A DNA stretch of 64,000 bases, taken from Allochromatium tepidum (lineage in GTDB: Bacteria > Pseudomonadota > Gammaproteobacteria > Chromatiales > Chromatiaceae). The stretch's first letter is position 1. Each line of letters begins with the position of its first letter. The notes below the pieces were generated by a model. The model was given only the letters and a program-made list of their open reading frames with translations. It was not told the DNA's origin and did no database searches. The stretch covers positions 850,501-914,500 of the forward strand of contig NZ_AP024563.1 of NCBI RefSeq assembly GCF_018409545.1. The letters are read 5' to 3'. A program made the position numbers and the translations under genes. Positions 46,434 to 53,833 of the stretch are shown here, one piece after another.

Positions 46434-46500
46434 ATCCATCCCTGGAGGCTCGACGACGGCATCCATGCCGTCGACGCCCCCGACCGCCGGCGCCCGAGTC
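46401..46500. repeat. 24-bp perfect inverted repeat with nested palindrome
   Basis: The arm 46401-46424 is the exact reverse complement of 46477-46500. The 52-base spacer holds a second palindrome, CGACGGCAT (46454-46462) with ATGCCGTCG (46465-46473). The left arm encodes the end of the response regulator and the stop at 46431 lies in the spacer. It separates convergent narL-type and queG genes, so it could be a bidirectional terminator, but the size and perfect match also suit a small mobile palindromic element. Confidence 0.85.
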
Positions 46501-46530
46501 GCTTGAGCGTCGGTGGTTGCGGCCGGCGCT

Positions 46531-47607
46531 TTATGGGGAGCGTCCGGCAAGCGCCCAGGCTACGTGCTCGCGCACCAGTGGGCTGGGGTGGTCGGCACGG
46601 GCTTGGAGGGCTGTCCGGATTTCCGGCGATGGCGGGGCGTTGCCGAGCGCAACGGCGAGGTTGCGCAGCCAGCGTTCGTGGCCGAGCCGGCGGATCGCTG
46701 AACCCTCGGTACGGGTGAGGAAGGTCGGTTCGTCCCAGGCGAACAGGGCGATCAGGGTCGCGGTGTCCAGGCCGTGACGGGGCAGGAAGTCGGTTTCTTC
46801 GGTGAGGCGGGCGAAGCGGTTCCAGGGACAGACGAGCTGGCAGTCGTCGCAGCCGTGGATGCGGTTGCCGATGAGTGGTCGCAGCGGTTCGGGGATGGCG
46901 CCCTTGAGTTCGATCGTGAGATACGAGATGCAGCGTCGTCCGTCGACCTGATAGGGCGCGACGATGGCGCCTGTGGGGCAGGCGTCGAGACAGGCCCGGC
47001 AGCGCCCGCAGTGATCGGTCATGGGCCGATCGGGCGGCAGCGGCAGGTCGGTGTAGATCTCGCCGAGGAAGAACCAGGAGCCGGCGCGCGGATTGACGAG
47101 GTTGCTGTGTTTGCCGATCCAGCCGAGTCCGGCCTTTTCGGCCAGCGGTTTTTCCATCACGGGCGCCGAGTCGACGAAGACGCGGTGTCCGAAGGGGCCG
47201 ATGTGGGCGGCGAGTCGGTCGGCGAGATGTTGCAGGCGCCGGCGCAGGACTTTGTGATAGTCGCGCCCGAGTGCATAGCGTGAGATGAAGGCGCCGGCCG
47301 GGTCGGCGAGCCGCTCATGCAGGGTGGCGCGGGATTCGGGCTGGTAGTCCATGCGCGCCGAGATGACGCTCAGGGTGCCGGGTACGAGTTCGGCCGGGCG
47401 CGAGCGCTTGGTGCCGTGACGCGCCATGTAGTCCATCTCGCCGTGATGGCCGCGCGCGAGCCAGTCGAGCAGACGCGGCTCGGCGTGCGCGAGATCGGTG
47501 TCGGTGATGCCGATCTGCTGGAAGCCCAGTTCAAGGCCCCAGGCCTTGATGCGCTCGACCAAGGCTTGGGGTGTGTCAGGCGAGGTGAGCGACGTCACGG
47601 GTGTCAT
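46531..47607 (-). CDS. queG: Epoxyqueuosine reductase
   Basis: It reduces epoxyqueuosine to queuosine in tRNA, using cobalamin and two 4Fe-4S clusters. The 358-residue protein shows the cobalamin-proximal FVDSAPVMEKPLAEKAGLGW, then cluster ligands CGRCRACLDACPTGAI and CDDCQLVCPWNRFA, and C-terminal HEAT-like helices (HPSPLVREHVAWAL). Consistent with gluQ at 24.3 kb. Convergent with the response regulator and followed by the palindromic region. Intact. Confidence 0.96.
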   Translation of the reverse strand: MTPVTSLTSPDTPQALVERIKAWGLELGFQQIGITDTDLAHAEPRLLDWLARGHHGEMDYMARHGTKRSRPAELVPGTLSVISARMDYQPESRATLHERLADPAGAFISRYALGRDYHKVLRRRLQHLADRLAAHIGPFGHRVFVDSAPVMEKPLAEKAGLGWIGKHSNLVNPRAGSWFFLGEIYTDLPLPPDRPMTDHCGRCRACLDACPTGAIVAPYQVDGRRCISYLTIELKGAIPEPLRPLIGNRIHGCDDCQLVCPWNRFARLTEETDFLPRHGLDTATLIALFAWDEPTFLTRTEGSAIRRLGHERWLRNLAVALGNAPPSPEIRTALQARADHPSPLVREHVAWALAGRSP

Positions 47608-47649
47608 ACCTCGATTTCCGCCACGCCGCTCTCGGGATCAAAGCGCGCC

Positions 47650-48570
47650 CTAAACCGGCATCCCGAACTTGTAGCCCGAATCTCCGGTCCAGTAACCGTC
47701 GCACAGACCCGAGGGCGCCCAGTCACGCAGGCGCGCCGTGCCCTCGGCCGGGTCGAGATCGCCGGTCAGACAGTCCGCGAAGGTGCGGACCACATCGGCG
47801 GTATGCTTGGACTGCGGACTGATGCGCAGCAGATCCACGCCCAGCGCGCGCACTTCATCGAGGGCCGGCAGCAGGTTGTGGGTGCCGGCCGACTGGGTCT
47901 GGATGCCGTTGAGGCTCAGGAACTCCTGGCCCTCCTGGGTCGTGACCAGCACGCCGTCCGGATAGTCGCCGCAGCAGAACTCGCAGTTGTCCTTGCCCAG
48001 TCCCCGGTTGTAGGCGGTGAAACAGCGCGCCGAATAGGCCAGCGGCAGCCGGCCGAAGGCGAACAGCTCGCACTCCACGCCCTCGGGACGACGCTGGAGC
48101 AGATCGCTGGCCGTCGCCCGGCCCAGCTCGACCGGCATCACCCAGCGCTTGAGTCCGCGCTCGGCCAGGAAGGCGAGCGTGCGATGGTTGTAGAGATTGA
48201 TCGAATGCCCGGCGACGAAGGGCCGGCCTTCCAGGAAATCGAGCGCGGCCAGGTCGCCCGCTTCGATCATGAAACGCTCATCGGCACAGATCCGCTTGAG
48301 GGTCTTCAATTCGCCGTCGGACTCGATCAGGGCCAGGGTCGAGATCACCGCCTGCTTGCCGGCGGCGGTGACGCGCTCGGCCAGCTCCCAATAGTCCTCG
48401 GGCTTGAGCTGACGGCGTTTGGAGCAGATGGTCTCGCCCAGATAGACGACGTCCACCGGGGTTTCGAGCAATTCGGCATAGAAATCGAACACCTGCTCGC
48501 GCGGCCAGAGATAGAGGATGGGGCCGAGCGAGAGACGCGGGCGATGGGCTGAGTTGTTCAAGGCTGACAT
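47650..48570 (-). CDS. ubiV: Oxygen-independent ubiquinone hydroxylation protein UbiV (U32 family)
   Basis: UbiU and UbiV form an iron-sulfur complex that hydroxylates ubiquinone precursors without O2. In this 306-residue protein LSLGPILYLWPREQVFDFYA opens the barrel, and cluster cysteines appear in LGETICSKRR and RCFTAYNRGLGKDNCEFCCG. The pair ubiV-ubiU on one strand is the usual arrangement; the third gene, ubiT, is not in the window. It fits an organism that respires or photosynthesises anaerobically with ubiquinone. Start taken at 48570; 28 bases after ubiU. Confidence 0.93.
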   Translation of the reverse strand: MSALNNSAHRPRLSLGPILYLWPREQVFDFYAELLETPVDVVYLGETICSKRRQLKPEDYWELAERVTAAGKQAVISTLALIESDGELKTLKRICADERFMIEAGDLAALDFLEGRPFVAGHSINLYNHRTLAFLAERGLKRWVMPVELGRATASDLLQRRPEGVECELFAFGRLPLAYSARCFTAYNRGLGKDNCEFCCGDYPDGVLVTTQEGQEFLSLNGIQTQSAGTHNLLPALDEVRALGVDLLRISPQSKHTADVVRTFADCLTGDLDPAEGTARLRDWAPSGLCDGYWTGDSGYKFGMPV

Positions 48571-48598
48571 GGGTGGGTTCGAATCGTTCGCTATCGGA

Positions 48599-49594
48599 TC
48601 AGTGCCAGGTACGCTCGTAAGGACCGATGGTGGTCTGCGTGCCCTCGGAGACCTGCGCCAGGATCTGGTTCCAGCGCTCCTTAGGGCGGAACGCCTGCGG
48701 ATTGCGCTTGCAACTGTCGATCGCCTCGCGCCAGACCTTGGTGACCTGGGTCACATAGTGCGTGCTGCGCTGGCGTCCCTCGATCTTGATGGCGCTCACG
48801 CCGGCGGCCAGGATGTCGGGCAGGATGTCGAGCGTGTTGAGACTGGTCGGTTCCTCGATGGCATGACGCAGCTCGCCGTCGATCCGGTAGCGGCCCTTGC
48901 AGATGGTCGGATAGCCGGCCGCTTCGCCGTGCGAACGCCGCTCCAGCAGCACGCCGCCGAGGCGCGTCTCCTGACCCTGCGGCGTGTCGCGCCACTCGAC
49001 ATGCGAGGCCGGCGAGCAGGCGCCGAAGGTGTTGGGCGACTGGCCGCTGGCATAGGACGAGAGCAGACAGCGTCCCTCGACCATCACGCACAGACTGCCG
49101 AAGCCGAAGATCTCGACCGGAACCGTAGTCTCCCGGATCAGGTGCGCGACCTGTGACAGCGAGAGCACGCGCGGCACCACCACGCGCTTGATGCCGAAAT
49201 GACGCTGCATGAAGCCGATCGCCGCCGGATTGGTCGCCGACCCCTGGACCGACAGATGCAGATTGACGTTCGGATGACGCTCGGCGGCATAGTCGAGCAC
49301 GCCCATGTCGGCCAGGATGATGGCATCGACCCCGAACCCGGCGGCGCGGTCGACGGCCGCCGTCCAGCGTTCCCAGCCCTTGGGTTGGGCATAGGTGTTG
49401 ATGGCGACGAACACCTTGACCCGGCGGTCATGGGCGTATTTGACGCCCTCGGCGATCTGCTTGTCGTTGAAGTTGAGACCGGCGAAGTGGCGCGCGTTGG
49501 TATCGTCGCGAAAACCGATGTAGACGGCATCGGCGCCATTGTCGACGGCCGCCTTGAGCATCGGCAGATTGCCGGCGGGACAGACGAGCTCCAT
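48599..49594 (-). CDS. ubiU: Oxygen-independent ubiquinone hydroxylation protein UbiU (U32 family)
   Basis: Partner of UbiV. The 331-residue protein begins MELVCPAGNLPMLKAAVDNG, the start of the U32 family, and includes ADAVYIGFRDDTNARHFAGL, plus cysteines in LCVMVEGRCLLSSY, FGACSPASH and TICKGRYRID that ligate the 4Fe-4S cluster. The start at 49594 is fixed by the family N-terminus; the frame is open to 49732 through non-coding sequence. The stop is followed directly by ubiV. Confidence 0.95.
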   Translation of the reverse strand: MELVCPAGNLPMLKAAVDNGADAVYIGFRDDTNARHFAGLNFNDKQIAEGVKYAHDRRVKVFVAINTYAQPKGWERWTAAVDRAAGFGVDAIILADMGVLDYAAERHPNVNLHLSVQGSATNPAAIGFMQRHFGIKRVVVPRVLSLSQVAHLIRETTVPVEIFGFGSLCVMVEGRCLLSSYASGQSPNTFGACSPASHVEWRDTPQGQETRLGGVLLERRSHGEAAGYPTICKGRYRIDGELRHAIEEPTSLNTLDILPDILAAGVSAIKIEGRQRSTHYVTQVTKVWREAIDSCKRNPQAFRPKERWNQILAQVSEGTQTTIGPYERTWH

Positions 49595-49614
49595 GGTGTT
49601 TGGACCCCCGAGGA

Positions 49615-50589
49615 TCAAGCGGTGTTGACGAGTCGATGAGTGGAAAGGGTGTCGGCGCGGTCGCCCTGGCGGGTGCCGCGACGGAACAGTTCGGCCTCGA
49701 TGGCGTTGAGCACCGCCCATTTGCGGTTGCACCAGTCGGGCGCGAGCAGGATGTCGCGCGAGGCCGTCCCGGTCAGACGATGATAGACCACGCTGCCCGG
49801 TGTGCGCTCGACCAGATCGGCGCAGATGGCGACATAGTCGTCCATGGCGAGCGGTGTGTAGTCGCCTCGTCGCCAGTCGATGGCCAGCCGGGTGTGACGG
49901 ACCACGTGCAGCGGATGGACCTTGAGCCCCTCGACGCCCAGCTCCAGCACCCGGTCGAGGGTGTCGAGCGCCTCCGCGCGTCCTTCGCCCGGCAGCCCGA
50001 CGATGAGATGGGCGCAGACCGGGATGCCGCGCCGATGCGCCGCCGTCACCGCCGTGCGGTACTCGGCGAAGCCGTGACCGCGATTGACGCGCTCGAGGGT
50101 TTCATCGTTGGCCGACTGCAAGCCCAGCTCCAGCCAGACTTCCTTGCCGCGCGCGCGATAGCCGGCGAGCAGGTCGAGCACGGCGTCCGGCACGCAGTCC
50201 GGGCGGGTGCCGACCGACAGGCCCACGACGTCCGGGTGCATGAGGGCGCTGTCATAGCGTTCGCGCAGCACCGCGATCTCATCATAGGTGTTGGTATAGG
50301 TCTGGAAATAGGCCATGAACCGGCGCGCGCCCGTGCGCTTGGCGAGCACGCCGCGTCCGGCGTCGAGCTGCGGGTCGATCTCGGGCGAGCGCCGGGCGTT
50401 GGGACCGAAGGAGACGTTGTTGCAGAAGGTGCAGCCGCCGTGGCCTTTGGTGCCGTCGCGATTCGGGCAGGTGAAGCCGGCATTGAGGGCGAGCTTGTGC
50501 ACCCGCTGGCCGTAGCGCTTCAGCAGATACTGACCGAAGGTGTTGACGCGCTCGCTGAGCGCGCGATGTGGAGTAGACGGGGAGGGCAT
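49615..50589 (-). CDS. TIGR01212 family radical SAM protein (YhcC-like)
   Basis: A 324-residue radical SAM protein: NAGFTCPNRDGTKGHGGCTF followed by CNN is the characteristic TIGR01212 cluster region, and YFQTYTNTYDE, GLSVGTRPDCVPD, ELGLQSANDETLERVNRGH and HLIVGLPGEGR are the further family blocks. Its reaction is not established. The start at 50589 lies just before the family N-terminus (VNTFGQYLLKRYGQRVHKLA); the open frame to 50907 contains nothing recognisable. It ends 20 bases before ubiU and may be in the same transcript. Confidence 0.93.
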   Translation of the reverse strand: MPSPSTPHRALSERVNTFGQYLLKRYGQRVHKLALNAGFTCPNRDGTKGHGGCTFCNNVSFGPNARRSPEIDPQLDAGRGVLAKRTGARRFMAYFQTYTNTYDEIAVLRERYDSALMHPDVVGLSVGTRPDCVPDAVLDLLAGYRARGKEVWLELGLQSANDETLERVNRGHGFAEYRTAVTAAHRRGIPVCAHLIVGLPGEGRAEALDTLDRVLELGVEGLKVHPLHVVRHTRLAIDWRRGDYTPLAMDDYVAICADLVERTPGSVVYHRLTGTASRDILLAPDWCNRKWAVLNAIEAELFRRGTRQGDRADTLSTHRLVNTA

Positions 50590-51034
50590 GGGTCTGGCAT
50601 CAACCGAGCGGCGGCGATCGGCGTTCGATCCGGACCGGTGAGTATAGTGATCAATCGAGTCTGCTGCAAAACGCGCGTCCCGCCATCTGAGTCCGAATCG
50701 CAATCGCTCGACGTGACTTGCCAAATACCATGACTGGCTGTCCCCCGCGATCAAGCACTTCTCGCCTTCTCGAACGCAGAACACTCGAAGATCGAGTTTA
50801 ACGTTCCCTTCATTATCGACGGCTAAACTTCGGCGCTGCAATTTCCCACGTTCAGCCGCTCGGCCGAACGCATTGCGCCACGTCGTGTTCGGAGCCTTGG
50901 CCCTCAACCGGTTCTCAAAACGCCTGGCGAGACATTGAGAACCTGACGGGCTGGAAACAGCGGACAGCTCCTGTGCGGATTAGGATGACAGGGGACGCGA
51001 CCTCACCTAAAGCCTCTGAACGAGATCGATCTGT
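50590..51034. other. Intergenic region before the chemoreceptor gene
   Basis: About 445 bases between divergent genes. A nested hairpin is present: GGTTCTCA (50910-50917) with TGAGAACC (50936-50943), enclosing CGCC-T-GGCG (50921-50929). The minus-strand open frame that extends the YhcC-like gene through here shows no family similarity. A TAAAG at 51008 was examined as flagellar-type promoter and not accepted. Slightly AT-richer than its surroundings. Confidence 0.45.
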
Positions 51035-53140
51035 ATGCGAACACTCAGCCTGCGCCTGAAATTGCTGCTGGTCACCGGGATGATCCTGGTGCTGACGGCG
51101 GGCACCATCATCCTGCTGGCGACCCTGATCTTCCGCGAATCGATTCAGACCGCCACCGACTCCATGACGCTCAACCTTTCACGGCAGGCCGAGGAGATCA
51201 TGAGCGAGACGGCACTGGGCACCAGTCAGGAGATCCGGCGGCTGCTGGCTTCGGCCATCGCGAGCGCCTCGGTCCTGCAACGGCAGATCACGAGTTCCGC
51301 CCTCGGCGCAGGCGATACGACACCCTATGGTCGGGACCAATTGAAACGAATGGTGCTCGATACCCTGGAGAGCAATCCATTCGTCAGTTCAGCCTACGCC
51401 CAATTCGAACCGAACGGCTATGACGGACGGGACGGCGAATACGCGGGCAATCTCGTCCACAGCTCCAATACCGGCACCATCGAGATCTATTTCACGCGCG
51501 AGGGCGATTCGTTCGTCTTCCATGAAACCGAAGACCCGGGCGTGAAATATCTCGAAACACTCAACGAATACGGACAGCGCGCGGCCGAATGGTATCTCTG
51601 CCCAAAGGAGCGCCTGCAGACCTGTGTCACAGATCCCTATCTCTATGAAATCAGTCCCGGCCACGAAGAGTTGATGACCAGCCTGACCCTGCCGCTTGTC
51701 GTCGATCGGACATTCATCGGCGTGGTCGGCATGGACATCAACCTCTCGGCGCTCCAGACCGCCGCCGAGGCGATCGCCAAACGGCTGTTTCGCGGTCAGG
51801 GCGATCTGATGCTGGTCAGTCAGCATGGGTTGATCGCCGCCTCGACGCGCTTCCCGGATCAGCTCGGCAGGCAGGTGAGCGATGTCGCGCCTGAACTGGC
51901 GACCGCCATGACGACCCCCGGTCAGAGCAAGAGCGGCGATCGCTGGCTGCACATTCTGGCGATCCCCATCGCGAACGCCTCCTGGACGCTGTCCATCTCG
52001 GTGGCCGAGACAGATATCCTGGCCGCGGCCAATGAACTGGAGCGAGACCTGCGCGCCGGCACAGGCACGGCGATCCTCGAGCTGACCGCCGGTGCTGGTG
52101 TCATGACCGTGCTCGGCCTCATCGTCATGGTGGTTCTGATCCAAAGCGTCACCAAGCCGCTGGCGCAGCTCGCCCAGGGCATGCGGGCGCTGGCCTCGTC
52201 GGAGGGGGATCTGACCGCCAAGATCATGGTGCATCATCACATCGAACTGATCGAGTTGAGCAAGAACATCAACCGCTTCATCGACAAGCTGCGTCAGATG
52301 ATCCTGGTCATGAAGGAACAAAGCCAAACCCTGTCGGAGCATTCAGCCGACCTGAGCGACTATGCTCGCCAGGTCGGCCAGGCCAGCGCGACCCAGAATG
52401 CCCAGATCGACAATGTGGCGACCGCCATGACCCAGATGTCGAGCACCGCCGGCGAGGTGGCGAATATCGCACATCAGACGGCGGATGCCTCGCGCGAGGC
52501 GGCGGATCATATCGACCAGACCCAACAGGCGCTCAATGGCACCAAAGACAAGGTGGGACTGCTGTCGCGCTCGGTTGAGGAGGCCTCCAGTCAGATGCAT
52601 CAGGTCGCCGAGCGCAGCCGGGCGATCGACGGGATTCTGGTGACGATTCGCGAAATCGCCGGACGCACCAACCTGCTGGCGCTCAATGCTGCGATCGAGG
52701 CCGCGCGCGCCGGTGAACAGGGACGGGGCTTCGCCGTGGTCGCCGAGGAAGTCCGCCATCTGGCCATGCGCACCCAGGACTCGACCAAGGACGTGGATGA
52801 TCTGATCAAGGGGTTGCAGGGCGACGTGCAGCGCGCGGATCTGCTGCTCCAGGACAGCCGCGGCGAAATGGAACAGACACTGACCTTCACGCATCGCAGC
52901 GCGGAACTGCTCGACCGCGCCGTCCTGGACGTCAAGCGCATCGACAGTCATGCCCAGCAGGTGGCCACGGCCGCCGAGGAACAAAGCCAGGTCAGCGAAG
53001 AGATCAATCGCAGTCTCACCGCCATCAGTGACGCCGCGCGCGATCTGGCGCATCTGGCCCAGGTCTCCGAGGCGGCGGCCCTGGAGACCCATGACGCCAT
53101 CCAGACGCTCGACGATCAGCTCAATCTGCTCAGGGTTTGA
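51035..53140 (+). CDS. Methyl-accepting chemotaxis protein with CACHE sensor domain
   Basis: A 701-residue chemoreceptor. One membrane helix near the N-terminus (LLLVTGMILVLTAGTIILLA), a periplasmic double-CACHE domain (NPFVSSAYAQFEPNGYDGRD, VVDRTFIGVVGMDINLSALQ), a second helix (GVMTVLGLIVMVVLIQ), HAMP, and the signalling helix with the invariant hairpin tip IREIAGRTNLLALNAAIEAA RAGEQGRGFAVVAEEVR. Ligands are likely small organic acids or amino acids as for other CACHE receptors. A TorF porin gene follows 6 bases later, suggesting a common input signal. No C-terminal CheR-binding pentapeptide. Confidence 0.95.
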   Translation: MRTLSLRLKLLLVTGMILVLTAGTIILLATLIFRESIQTATDSMTLNLSRQAEEIMSETALGTSQEIRRLLASAIASASVLQRQITSSALGAGDTTPYGRDQLKRMVLDTLESNPFVSSAYAQFEPNGYDGRDGEYAGNLVHSSNTGTIEIYFTREGDSFVFHETEDPGVKYLETLNEYGQRAAEWYLCPKERLQTCVTDPYLYEISPGHEELMTSLTLPLVVDRTFIGVVGMDINLSALQTAAEAIAKRLFRGQGDLMLVSQHGLIAASTRFPDQLGRQVSDVAPELATAMTTPGQSKSGDRWLHILAIPIANASWTLSISVAETDILAAANELERDLRAGTGTAILELTAGAGVMTVLGLIVMVVLIQSVTKPLAQLAQGMRALASSEGDLTAKIMVHHHIELIELSKNINRFIDKLRQMILVMKEQSQTLSEHSADLSDYARQVGQASATQNAQIDNVATAMTQMSSTAGEVANIAHQTADASREAADHIDQTQQALNGTKDKVGLLSRSVEEASSQMHQVAERSRAIDGILVTIREIAGRTNLLALNAAIEAARAGEQGRGFAVVAEEVRHLAMRTQDSTKDVDDLIKGLQGDVQRADLLLQDSRGEMEQTLTFTHRSAELLDRAVLDVKRIDSHAQQVATAAEEQSQVSEEINRSLTAISDAARDLAHLAQVSEAAALETHDAIQTLDDQLNLLRV

Positions 53141-53146
53141 AAACGC

Positions 53147-53830
53147 ATGAACACACGCACTCTATGCCTGCTGGCCGTGGCCGGATGCGTCGGCACAGCT
53201 CAGGCGGACTGGTCCGCGACACTCACGGGGGCCAGCGATTATCTGTTCAATGGTGTGACGCAAACCGGTCATCAGCCGGCAATCCAGGCCAGTCTGGACT
53301 GGTCCGGGGCGGCGGGAATGTATGCGGGCCTCTGGGCCTCGAACGTCGATTTCGGTGACGACACCGAGGCGGAAGTGGACGGCTATCTGGGATATCGCTT
53401 CGAGTTCCGACCCGGCTACTCGGTCGATGCGGGACTCGCCCTCTATACCTATCATGGCGGCAGCGACAGTTCCGACGCCAATTATCCGGAAGCCTACCTC
53501 AAGCTGGGGATCGCCGGCTTCAACCTGAATGCCTGGTATACCCATGATTATTCCGGTCTGGATGTCGGCCACGTCGTGGTCATGCTGCAAAAGGACTTCG
53601 AGATCAACGATCGCTGGACGATCGCGACCCAACTCAGCCGATCCACCAGTCTCGACACCGACCGCTTTGCCTGGGACGGCGACCGGGATCACTATCTGCA
53701 CTGGCAGATCATGAACCGAACCAGCTACGCCGGTTTCGATCTCGCGCTGGGCCTGAGCGGGACGACGCTGAGCGATGAGTCCGGCGATACCGTCGTATTG
53801 TTCACGATTGGTAGAACCTTTGCTTTTTGA
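53147..53830 (+). CDS. TorF family putative porin
   Basis: A 227-residue outer membrane protein: signal peptide (LCLLAVAGCVGTAQA), start of mature part WSATLTGASDYLFNGVTQTG, and the C-terminal GRTFAF typical of barrel proteins. The NGVTQT block and short barrel define the TIGR02001/TorF family. It lies between a chemoreceptor and a solute-binding sensor kinase with gaps of 6 and 3 bases, so all four genes up to 58754 are probably one transcript. Its transported solute is not known. Confidence 0.9.
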   Translation: MNTRTLCLLAVAGCVGTAQADWSATLTGASDYLFNGVTQTGHQPAIQASLDWSGAAGMYAGLWASNVDFGDDTEAEVDGYLGYRFEFRPGYSVDAGLALYTYHGGSDSSDANYPEAYLKLGIAGFNLNAWYTHDYSGLDVGHVVVMLQKDFEINDRWTIATQLSRSTSLDTDRFAWDGDRDHYLHWQIMNRTSYAGFDLALGLSGTTLSDESGDTVVLFTIGRTFAF

Positions 53831-53833
53831 AGT

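Noticed and set aside
48571-48590. GGTTCGAATC resembling a tRNA T-loop
   Set aside because: No acceptor stem, D arm or anticodon arm can be formed around it; it is the spacer between ubiU and ubiV.
49600-50733. Plus-strand open frame of 377 codons
   Set aside because: Antisense to the YhcC-like radical SAM gene, which has all its family motifs.
51006-51034. TAAAG-type sigma-28 promoter before the chemoreceptor
   Set aside because: The spacing to a CGAT-like -10 is about 13 instead of 15 and it would end almost at the start codon.
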